This document shows positions 1-4,704 of a stretch of 8,912 nucleotides of DNA, piece by piece. Source of the stretch: Oscillospiraceae bacterium (lineage in GTDB: Bacteria; Bacillota; Clostridia; Oscillospirales; Acutalibacteraceae); the NCBI GenBank assembly GCA_031273775.1, contig JAISRF010000106.1, positions 1 through 8,912 of the forward strand, read 5' to 3'. Numbering within the stretch: the stretch's first letter is position 1; each line of letters starts with the position of its first letter. The position numbers were made by a program, and so were the translations under genes. The notes under the pieces are model-generated. The model searched no databases. It saw only the letters and a program-made list of their open reading frames with translations, and had not been told where the DNA came from.

Positions 1-1
1 G

Positions 2-847
2 GTGTCCAGCGCGGGGTACACGGTCACGAGTATCACCTCCGGGGGCACGGCGATCACCACCGGGTTGCCGTCCGAACGCAACCTTGGAAACAACCTTAAT
101 ACCACGCAGGCGGTTGTGGTGCCGGGAGACGGGCTGTACTATTGCCAAAGTAGGTATTATGATGCGGTGGTGGGAAGGTGGTTGAATGCGGATGGATTGG
201 TGACCACAGGGCAAGGCGTATTAAGCTTTAACATGTACGCCTACTGCAATAACAATTGGGTGAATTTGAGCGACCCGAAAGGCACTTTCGCGTTTTTGGC
301 GATTTTAGCCGTTGTGGCGGTTGTGGCGGTTGTGGCATCCTTATCTGGATGTTCAAGCAAACCTGCTCCAACTTCAAATGTTGGAGCAGCCAAGCCATAT
401 AATGATATTAAAGGTGGGAGCAATACACCTAATTGTTATGCATATGCAGTGGAAGAATCCAAAGCATCAAACCCCGGGGACAAAAGCAACACAACGATAA
501 AAGTCAATGAAGCTAAAAGTGTTGCTAAAGGGGTTACAAAGGATTTGAAAAAATCAAACAGGAGTGTAAGAACAGTTTCCGGGCCGGATGCATTGGTGTT
601 TGAGGACGAATATAAGATTGCATTGCGGGTAGGGACTAAGCCCTTTGGAATGTATGCTGATGGTAGTTATGCGTATGATTATCATTTTATGGTGCAAACA
701 AACACTGGTCAATGGGCAGAAAAACATGGAACTGGTGGCGATTCAGTTCTGTGGGATTTCGGAATGACACCTGATAATATACCATGGACGTTGGGAGGGC
801 AAAAATATTATGATAGCGAAATCATATATTTTGGAATTTCCCATTAA
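2..847 (+). CDS. RHS repeat-associated core protein, C-terminal part with candidate peptidase-like toxin domain (5' partial)
   Basis: The gene is already open at the window edge, so the GTG at 2 is only the first in-frame codon and the true start probably lies upstream. Numbering from that codon, residues 45-93 match the end of an RHS core: LYYCQSRYYD, GRWLNADG, NMYAYCNNN and a closing DPKG. Such cores end secreted YD-repeat polymorphic toxins, with the variable effector domain after DPxG. Here residues 95-117 form a hydrophobic Ala/Val-rich segment, followed by a soluble domain of about 160 residues. That domain has a Cys in NCYAYA (C145), a His in DYHFM (H228), then QWAEKHG. The Cys-then-His order suggests a papain-like cysteine peptidase, but this is pattern reading only. 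GC content falls after the core, as expected for exchangeable toxin tips. Residues 1-40 do not look like usual RHS sequence. The RHS call is firm; the toxin activity is inferred. Confidence 0.8.
   Translation: MSSAGYTVTSITSGGTAITTGLPSERNLGNNLNTTQAVVVPGDGLYYCQSRYYDAVVGRWLNADGLVTTGQGVLSFNMYAYCNNNWVNLSDPKGTFAFLAILAVVAVVAVVASLSGCSSKPAPTSNVGAAKPYNDIKGGSNTPNCYAYAVEESKASNPGDKSNTTIKVNEAKSVAKGVTKDLKKSNRSVRTVSGPDALVFEDEYKIALRVGTKPFGMYADGSYAYDYHFMVQTNTGQWAEKHGTGGDSVLWDFGMTPDNIPWTLGGQKYYDSEIIYFGISH
311..337 (+). repeat. Three tandem 9-bp units inside the hydrophobic segment of the RHS protein
   Basis: GTTGTGGCG occurs twice in tandem, followed by GTTGTGGCA. Each unit encodes Val-Val-Ala, so copy-number change would lengthen or shorten the hydrophobic segment by three residues without shifting the frame. 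Confidence 0.85.
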
Positions 848-1370
848 GATACTACTATTACTTGCCATTCTCACTTTGTTGTTAACATCATGTAATCGAG
901 GTAATGATATGGAGATAAAAATCTCAGAAAAAGGAAAACCGATTCAAGAATTATTAACCGAAATTTATTCTGAAGAGCAACTGAATGAAATTAACGATTT
1001 GAAATCCAGTTTGAAAGAACTAAATTCTCAATATCCTATCCAATGTTTAAGAGAAGTTACAGGTGGATATAGGGCTGCTTATAGGAGTACCAATAGCATC
1101 CTTTTGACGTTTTTTGATGGTAACAAACAAAAATTGTTTAGTCAAAAGCAAACTCTTTTAAAGAAAAAAGCTGATTTTGAGAGTATAAAGGTTGGGCAAA
1201 CACTTGATGAAATAAGGGATTTTGATGAAACAGGCGATTACATATTCCTCTACACTGGACGAGTTGATACTCCTAAAATTTCTTCACACTACACTGTTGA
1301 TGGTTGCTTGTTTAAAATTTCTTATGATGATGATTTAAAAGTTATATCTATTGAATCGGAGTTGATTTAA
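810..1370 (+). CDS. Small lipoprotein, candidate immunity protein for the upstream RHS tip
   Basis: The ATG at 810 lies inside the 3' end of the RHS gene in another frame, a 38-base overlap. It is preceded by GGGAGGG (794-800) at about 9 bases, which supports this start. The 186-residue product has a lipoprotein signal: a hydrophobic stretch from about residue 11, then LLLTSC with the lipidated Cys at 28. The mature protein is charged and mostly soluble. Residues about 123-182 (IKVGQTLDEIRDFD, then a YTVDGCLFKISYDDD strand region) loosely resemble the SmpA/BamE-like fold; I would not assign a family from this. The gene is strongly AT-rich, unlike the genes further right. Tight overlap with a toxin-like tip and small size are typical of immunity genes, and membrane anchoring would suit a toxin acting at the envelope. 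The coding call is firm; the immunity role is inference. Confidence 0.75.
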   Translation: MIAKSYILEFPIKILLLLAILTLLLTSCNRGNDMEIKISEKGKPIQELLTEIYSEEQLNEINDLKSSLKELNSQYPIQCLREVTGGYRAAYRSTNSILLTFFDGNKQKLFSQKQTLLKKKADFESIKVGQTLDEIRDFDETGDYIFLYTGRVDTPKISSHYTVDGCLFKISYDDDLKVISIESELI

Positions 1371-1415
1371 CCTTCATAATTTCCATTTTCTTAGTAAGCG
1401 GAAAACCTTAGAGTA

Positions 1416-1435
1416 GCTTTAAATGTTATTTAAGC
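1416..1435. other. Weak AT-rich hairpin between convergent genes
   Basis: GCT-T-TAAAT, loop GTT, then ATTTA-AGC gives an eight-pair stem with one bulged T. It sits between the convergent lipoprotein genes, 45 bases past the + strand stop and about 50 bases past the - strand stop. No clear T-run follows on either strand, so it is at best a poor bidirectional terminator. Confidence 0.25.
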
Positions 1436-1487
1436 CATGATAAAGTGAGGTGAGGTGGAAAGCTGGTAGGGCGAACAGGCTTTGCCG

Positions 1488-1991
1488 CTACTCAACGACG
1501 GTGAATTCGGCGTAAAGCGGATTGATAAAGTCCGCTGCAGAACGCTCTTCTCCGAAGACTAAGCGGTAGCGACCGGGTTTTATTTCCGCGTCAAAGCGCT
1601 CAAGGGAAAACGTTTTTGTATGAGTGCCTCTGGCCGGAAGAATAGTTGCACTACCAATGAAATAATGATCTTCTTTATATGTCAGATATTGCCACGAACC
1701 GCCGCTGAGAAGCTGAACGGAGTAAGCCTCTCCGTAACCGGTTTCTTCATCGGTTATGTTTTCTATAATAGCGGTTACTTCTTTAACCCCCGCCGGATAT
1801 TCGGCTTTTTCGACCCGCAGTGTCATGGTATCGGCGTACGCCTGAACATCGGACTCGGATTCATTTCGACTCTGCTCGGACGACGGGATATCCGGAGGAT
1901 ATAAGGCACTTGAAGAATCGCTGTCCGTTGTGCAGGAAACAAAAGACGCGCCGAAAACAAGGAACAGGCAAAGCGCAGCTTTTCTAATCAC
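1488..1991 (-). CDS. Lipoprotein with bacterial Ig-like domain
   Basis: The product has 167 residues from a GTG start at 1991-1989. This start is chosen because AAAGGAGGCGG lies 8 bases upstream of it and because the protein then opens with a textbook lipoprotein signal: MIRKAA, a hydrophobic core and FVSC with Cys20. A low-complexity Ser/Asp/Glu linker runs to about residue 50. Residues about 56-166 form one beta-rich domain: LRVEKAEYPAGVKEVTAIIEN, then YGEAYSVQLLSGGSW, ILPARGTHTKTFSL, KPGRYRLVFG and YAEFTV. That order of strands resembles the bacterial Ig-like domains found on Firmicute lipoproteins (Big_14 type, from memory). It is probably anchored on the outer face of the membrane; the ligand is unknown. 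It overlaps the upstream gene by 8 bases, so translation is likely coupled. Confidence 0.8.
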   Translation of the reverse strand: MIRKAALCLFLVFGASFVSCTTDSDSSSALYPPDIPSSEQSRNESESDVQAYADTMTLRVEKAEYPAGVKEVTAIIENITDEETGYGEAYSVQLLSGGSWQYLTYKEDHYFIGSATILPARGTHTKTFSLERFDAEIKPGRYRLVFGEERSAADFINPLYAEFTVVE

Positions 1992-2328
1992 AATAGCCGC
2001 CTCCTTTATCGGAATGTTTGCAGCCAGGACGCAATGCTGCTGGTAATGCGGGATATTCAAGAACGGCACCTTGTTCTACTTCTTCGGCACTTAACAGGTT
2101 GGGGACACTGCTGATTTTGACTTCGCCTGTCGCGCAGTCATAACTTTGGATTGAGATTTCTTTCTCATAAAACTCACTCTCGTTAACAGGCGCGCCGGCC
2201 AAAGCACTGTCATTCAACGGTGATGCCACGGAATGAATAGATGAAGTAAAAACAGACATTGCCAGAAACATGACAATAAGAAAAAAACACTTGGATTTTT
2301 TAAACAAAATAATCAGAACCCTTTTCAA
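1984..2328 (-). CDS. Small secreted or membrane-anchored protein of unknown function
   Basis: I do not recognise a family. The 114-residue frame opens with TTG at 2328-2326. A second in-frame TTG at 2307-2305 gives a neater signal peptide (MFKKSKC, then FFLIVMFLAMSVF) and has AAAAGGG 11 bases upstream, so it may be the true start; no well-placed ATG exists. After the signal (possible cleavage after SVAS) about 80 residues remain, including SYDCATGEVKIS and a tail with two Cys, PGCKH and GGGYCD. The last codons (KGGGYCD) contain the Shine-Dalgarno of the next gene, and the two genes overlap by 8 bases. A near-consensus promoter lies about 120 bases upstream. The xYDxxTGEV motif recalls the N-terminal part of larger secreted clostridial proteins, so this could be a remnant of one, but the operon structure looks intact. 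Confidence 0.6.
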   Translation of the reverse strand: MKRVLIILFKKSKCFFLIVMFLAMSVFTSSIHSVASPLNDSALAGAPVNESEFYEKEISIQSYDCATGEVKISSVPNLLSAEEVEQGAVLEYPALPAALRPGCKHSDKGGGYCD

Positions 2329-2360
2329 TTTGGGTTTATGCCGACCTTGCCAACCATCTT

Positions 2361-2380
2361 AGTCCACTGGACTTAGTCCA
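2361..2380. repeat. Interleaved palindromes, candidate operator or leader element
   Basis: The sequence reads AGTCCA-C-TGGACT-T-AGTCCA. The middle TGGACT is a perfect inverted repeat of both outer AGTCCA copies, so two mutually exclusive palindromes share one arm. Including flanks, CTTAGTCCA is a direct repeat with a 14-base period. It lies in the transcribed leader of the - strand operon, 33-52 bases upstream of the outer TTG start. RNA hairpins here would be short (five pairs, three-base loop), so a protein-binding site is at least as likely. Confidence 0.5.
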
Positions 2381-2456
2381 ACGGAACCACCCACCCTTTC
2401 TTTTACTCGCGTTTCAAGGTCTGTCCAACGCCCTGACTTTTTCTGCCCTTTGCGCC

Positions 2457-2485
2457 ATCATACTACATCGCTTACGGTTTGTCAA
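2457..2485 (-). promoter_or_regulatory. SigA-type promoter for the - strand operon
   Basis: Read on the - strand, the -35 box is TTGACA (2485-2480), a perfect consensus. The spacer is 17 bases and the -10 box is TATGAT (2462-2457), one mismatch from consensus. Transcription would start near 2450, giving a leader of about 120 bases before the first gene of the pair. Confidence 0.8.
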
Positions 2486-2574
2486 GCATCTTATTTAAAT
2501 TAACAAGAAACTGGGCAACTATTGGTTACTATTCACAGCCTGATTAGAGGCGCAACAAAAATCACCCATCATTG

Positions 2575-2596
2575 ACACGCGCACAACACGCGCACA
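2575..2596. repeat. Perfect 11-bp tandem duplication
   Basis: ACACGCGCACA occurs twice without a gap, upstream of both candidate promoters of the FHA-SEDS gene. It could be a binding site for a regulator or a replication-slippage product. Confidence 0.8.
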
Positions 2597-2614
2597 CAAG
2601 GGCAAAAATTTTGC

Positions 2615-2643
2615 TTGCGTTTTTAGCGATTTGGTGCTACAAT
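2615..2643 (+). promoter_or_regulatory. Candidate extended -10 promoter upstream of the FHA-SEDS gene
   Basis: TTGCGT, a 17-base spacer and TGC-TACAAT form a plausible SigA promoter. The TG one base before the -10 box is an extended -10 element, which compensates for the weaker -35. Confidence 0.5.
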
Positions 2644-2711
2644 ATCCATTTGGAAACGGGACAAGTGGTTTACCGCGCTTAATAACCCTCGCAAAATTCA
2701 TACGAAAGAAC

Positions 2712-2738
2712 TTGACAAATGGGAATCAACGTTATAAT
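2712..2738 (+). promoter_or_regulatory. Candidate SigA promoter of the FHA-SEDS gene
   Basis: Both hexamers are perfect consensus, TTGACA (2712-2717) and TATAAT (2733-2738), but the spacer is only 15 bases, shorter than the usual 16-18. Transcription would begin near 2745, about 35 bases before the GTG start. Confidence 0.6.
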
Positions 2739-2747
2739 AGCGCTGTT

Positions 2748-2761
2748 ACTTGTCACTTGTC
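2748..2761 (+). repeat. 7-bp tandem repeat beside the Shine-Dalgarno
   Basis: ACTTGTC is repeated twice in tandem immediately downstream of the predicted transcription start and four bases before AAGGAGG (2766-2772). The position would allow an operator or RNA-binding role; chance is also possible for so short a repeat. Confidence 0.5.
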
Positions 2762-2779
2762 ACCTAAGGAGGCGCCGCT

Positions 2780-4465
2780 GTGCCGGAATCTTTTGCCGCC
2801 ATATACTTTGCCGTTGCCCGCTGGCTCCTGCCGCTGACGGGTGTTACCCTTTTTTGGCTTTTGACCTATGCGTTTTTCAGAGGAAAACAAAAGAGTGACC
2901 CGAAAGCCTACCTAAAAACCCAGGACGGCGAATATCTCCCGCTTTATTACCCGGAAAACCTGCTGGGCAGCGGCAAAAGCTGCGACATTGACTTGCCGTG
3001 CCGGACCGCTCGAAAACGCCACGCGCTTTTAACCCTGCGCGAAGACGGAGGCTTTTGTCTCACGGACACGCAAAGCGGCGAGACTCAAACTTACACGCTC
3101 GGCGAAAGCTTTGAAACGGGCGGTGTGCGTTTTACCTTTGCCCGCCAAATTCCGGAGATTTTTTCAAGCTCTGCCGCCGCGCCCAGGAGAAAAAAGAAAA
3201 AACCTAAAAAAGTAAAAGCTCAGCCTTTTGGCGCGGCGCTGGGTATGCTTCTTATTTTCCAAATTCTCGCGGGGGCAGAAGTCACGCTCAACATGGGGGA
3301 AAAATATCGGCTTTCAGCGGTGATCTGTTTTGCCGTTTTGCCTGCGACGGCGGCGGCGGTGGCGCTCCTTACCCGTAAAATTACCGGTTCCCCGCCGCAT
3401 ATTGAACTTGCGGTGTTTTTTTTGCTGACCGTGGGCTTTGCCGTAACCGCCAGCGCTTCTCCGGTTTCGCTTTACAAACAGCTTGCGGCGGCGGTGCTCG
3501 GTATGGCGATGTACCTTGCCGCGTTGCCCGCCCTCCGGTTTGGGCTGAAAAATCCCGATTCATTGGGGAAAAATTCCAACGCCAATCCATCCCTGTGGAT
3601 GTGGCTCCGGTATATGGCCGCCGGCCTGACGGTATTGCTTTTGGTGCTCACCAAAATTTGCGGTACGGTTTCCAACGGCGCGCGCTTGTGGATTAACTTA
3701 GGCTTTGTGACTGTTCAACCCTCTGAATTCGCAAAAATCTTTTTCGTCTTTGCCCTTGCGCTGCCGGCCCGGTGGCTTTCAAAAAAACGGGGGCTGCTGT
3801 TTTCAGGCGGTCTGACCGCCGTGTGTATGACTTTGCTGGCCAGCGTTAGTGACTTCGGCGGTGTACTGGTGCTTTTTCTCACTTTTCTTGTTACGGTTTA
3901 TCTGTCCTTCGGCGCGTTTCCCGCGGCGGTCCTGGGCGCCGGTTCGGTGCTTGGCGGGGCTGGGGTTGTGCTCACTCAGACCTATGTCCGAAACCGGTTC
4001 CAGGCGTGGGGGCACGTGTTTCTGGAAAAATTCGTGGACGGTCAGGGCTACCAGCAGTCGCGAACGTTAATCGTCATTGCCGGCGGAGGACTGTTAGGCT
4101 TAGGCGCGGGCAAAGGAATGCTCCGCGGCATTTTCGCCGCCGATACTGACCTTGTTTTCGGCTTGATCTGCGAGGAATGGGGCTTTATCATCGGTCTGTG
4201 CGCCGTGTTTGGTATTTTGCTTTTGCTTTACCCGGCGGTTTTTGGCGGGAGTTTTTCGTCAAAGGTTCAGTTTACCGCGGCGGCCGCAGCGACGGGTTGC
4301 ATGTTCTTGTTCCAAACTGCGCTGAATGTGTTCGGCTCCACAGACATTCTGCCGTTAACCGGTGTGACGGTACCATTTATCTCCAACGGCGGCTCCAGCA
4401 TGGTCACATGTTGGATCATGCTTGCATTTATCAAAAATGCGGCGTATAATAGAATTGAGAATTGA
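2780..4465 (+). CDS. FHA domain-SEDS fusion protein (FtsW/RodA/SpoVE family peptidoglycan polymerase)
   Basis: SEDS proteins are membrane glycosyltransferases that polymerise lipid II into peptidoglycan strands with a partner class B PBP. The GTG start is fixed by AAGGAGG seven bases upstream. Of 561 residues, about 7-33 form a membrane segment. Residues 52-120 resemble an FHA phosphothreonine-binding domain (LLGSGKSCDIDLP, ARKRHALL, LTDTQSG), and 136-147 are a Lys/Arg-rich linker. The rest is the multi-pass SEDS domain: GARLWIN (300-306), QPSEFAK (313-319), SDFGGVLVL (357-365), GYQQS (423-427), DTDLVFGLICEEWGF (455-469) and LPLTGVTVPFISNGGSS (524-540). D457 corresponds to the essential Asp of the family's HTDF motif; the preceding His is replaced by Asp. 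Fused FHA suggests control by Ser/Thr kinases, as for division proteins in Gram-positives. No PBP gene is adjacent. The last codons lie within a repeat element. RodA, FtsW and SpoVE roles cannot be told apart here. Confidence 0.93.
   Translation: MPESFAAIYFAVARWLLPLTGVTLFWLLTYAFFRGKQKSDPKAYLKTQDGEYLPLYYPENLLGSGKSCDIDLPCRTARKRHALLTLREDGGFCLTDTQSGETQTYTLGESFETGGVRFTFARQIPEIFSSSAAAPRRKKKKPKKVKAQPFGAALGMLLIFQILAGAEVTLNMGEKYRLSAVICFAVLPATAAAVALLTRKITGSPPHIELAVFFLLTVGFAVTASASPVSLYKQLAAAVLGMAMYLAALPALRFGLKNPDSLGKNSNANPSLWMWLRYMAAGLTVLLLVLTKICGTVSNGARLWINLGFVTVQPSEFAKIFFVFALALPARWLSKKRGLLFSGGLTAVCMTLLASVSDFGGVLVLFLTFLVTVYLSFGAFPAAVLGAGSVLGGAGVVLTQTYVRNRFQAWGHVFLEKFVDGQGYQQSRTLIVIAGGGLLGLGAGKGMLRGIFAADTDLVFGLICEEWGFIIGLCAVFGILLLLYPAVFGGSFSSKVQFTAAAAATGCMFLFQTALNVFGSTDILPLTGVTVPFISNGGSSMVTCWIMLAFIKNAAYNRIEN
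4422..4450 (+). promoter_or_regulatory. Candidate promoter for the mgtA leader, inside the SEDS gene end
   Basis: TTGCAT, a 17-base spacer and a perfect TATAAT (4445-4450) lie in the last codons of the SEDS gene. Transcription from about 4457 would give a leader of nearly 250 bases before mgtA. The -35 box is weak, and readthrough from the SEDS gene is an alternative. Confidence 0.4.
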
Positions 4466-4511
4466 GAATGGTGGTGTCGCTTCGCGACGAAGTGGGAAAT
4501 ACATTTCTCAA
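4455..4511. repeat. REP-like palindromic element at the 3' end of the SEDS gene
   Basis: Outer arms TTGAGAATG (4462-4470, preceded by another TTGAGAA copy) and CATTTCTCAA (4502-4511) are inverted repeats with one bulged base. They enclose a perfect hairpin, GTCGC-TTC-GCGAC (4476-4488). The SEDS stop codon (4463-4465) and its last residues Ile-Glu-Asn come from the left arm. From memory, dispersed elements built on repeated AATTGAG units are common in Clostridia genomes; copy number cannot be tested here. Confidence 0.55.
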
Positions 4512-4570
4512 CTGAAAAAGGAAAGTGTGGTGGAAAACGTGGACGGAAAGTCCGGCAACTGCGGGGGCAG

Positions 4571-4698
4571 GGAAAACGACCCGCCTGAACGAAGTGCATG
4601 TGCCTTTTTATCTGAGTGGGCACAGGCGTTTTCCGCGCCTGTGGATTTCGTTTAGGAAGTTTATTTCCGCCCCGCCTGTAAACAATAAAACAGGAGGG
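4571..4698 (+). promoter_or_regulatory. Structured mgtA leader with competing helices (candidate cis-regulatory RNA)
   Basis: Three pairings are visible. First, GGAAAAC (4571-4577) and GCCTG (4583-4587) can pair with CAGGC-GTTTTCC (4623-4634), twelve pairs with a one-sided bulge. Second, CACAGGCG (4621-4628) can pair perfectly with CGCCTGTG (4636-4643) across a seven-base loop. These two share bases 4623-4628 and exclude each other. Third, CCC-G-CCTGT (4671-4679) can pair with ACAGG-A-GGG (4690-4698), burying the AGGAGGG Shine-Dalgarno of mgtA. CCCGCCTG appears in both 4580-4587 and 4671-4678, so one strand could swap partners between the upper and lower helices. This layout suits translational control, plausibly by Mg2+, but the ligand is inference. 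I do not recognise M-box or yybP-ykoY consensus blocks. Confidence 0.5.
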
Positions 4699-4704
4699 AC
4701 AACA

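Larger units (their letters stand above)
2329..2779. other. Divergent intergenic region
   Basis: This 451-base stretch separates the - strand secreted-protein operon from the + strand FHA-SEDS gene. I see no convincing gene in it. It holds a leader with interleaved palindromes and a promoter for the left operon, two candidate promoters for the right gene and two short tandem repeats, each listed separately. Confidence 0.7.

Noticed and set aside
1482..1490. Possible hairpin with a three-base loop near the end of the Ig-like lipoprotein gene
   Set aside because: Only three to four pairs are available and no T-run follows on the - strand, so it is not a supportable terminator.
1992..2069. Upstream ATG extension of the Ig-like lipoprotein
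   Set aside because: It would bury the lipoprotein signal 26 residues inside and run antisense to no purpose through the preceding gene. The GTG at 1991 has AAAGGAGG at the correct distance.
2301..2357. 18-codon ATG frame on the - strand in the operon leader, a possible leader peptide
   Set aside because: No Shine-Dalgarno precedes it, and no run of regulatory codons is visible; chance is likelier.
2631..2837. 68-residue + strand frame in the divergent intergenic region
   Set aside because: It covers promoter elements and overlaps the SEDS start in another frame, with no ribosome-binding site or recognisable sequence.
4525..4704. 60-residue N-terminal extension of the MgtA frame from an upstream start
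   Set aside because: It lacks a good ribosome-binding site, resembles no MgtA N terminus and covers the structured leader. The ATG at 4705 has an ideal Shine-Dalgarno and gives the family's length.
4466..4704. Known riboswitch (M-box or yybP-ykoY) in the mgtA leader
   Set aside because: I could not find the conserved blocks of either class by eye, so I report only an unclassified structured leader.
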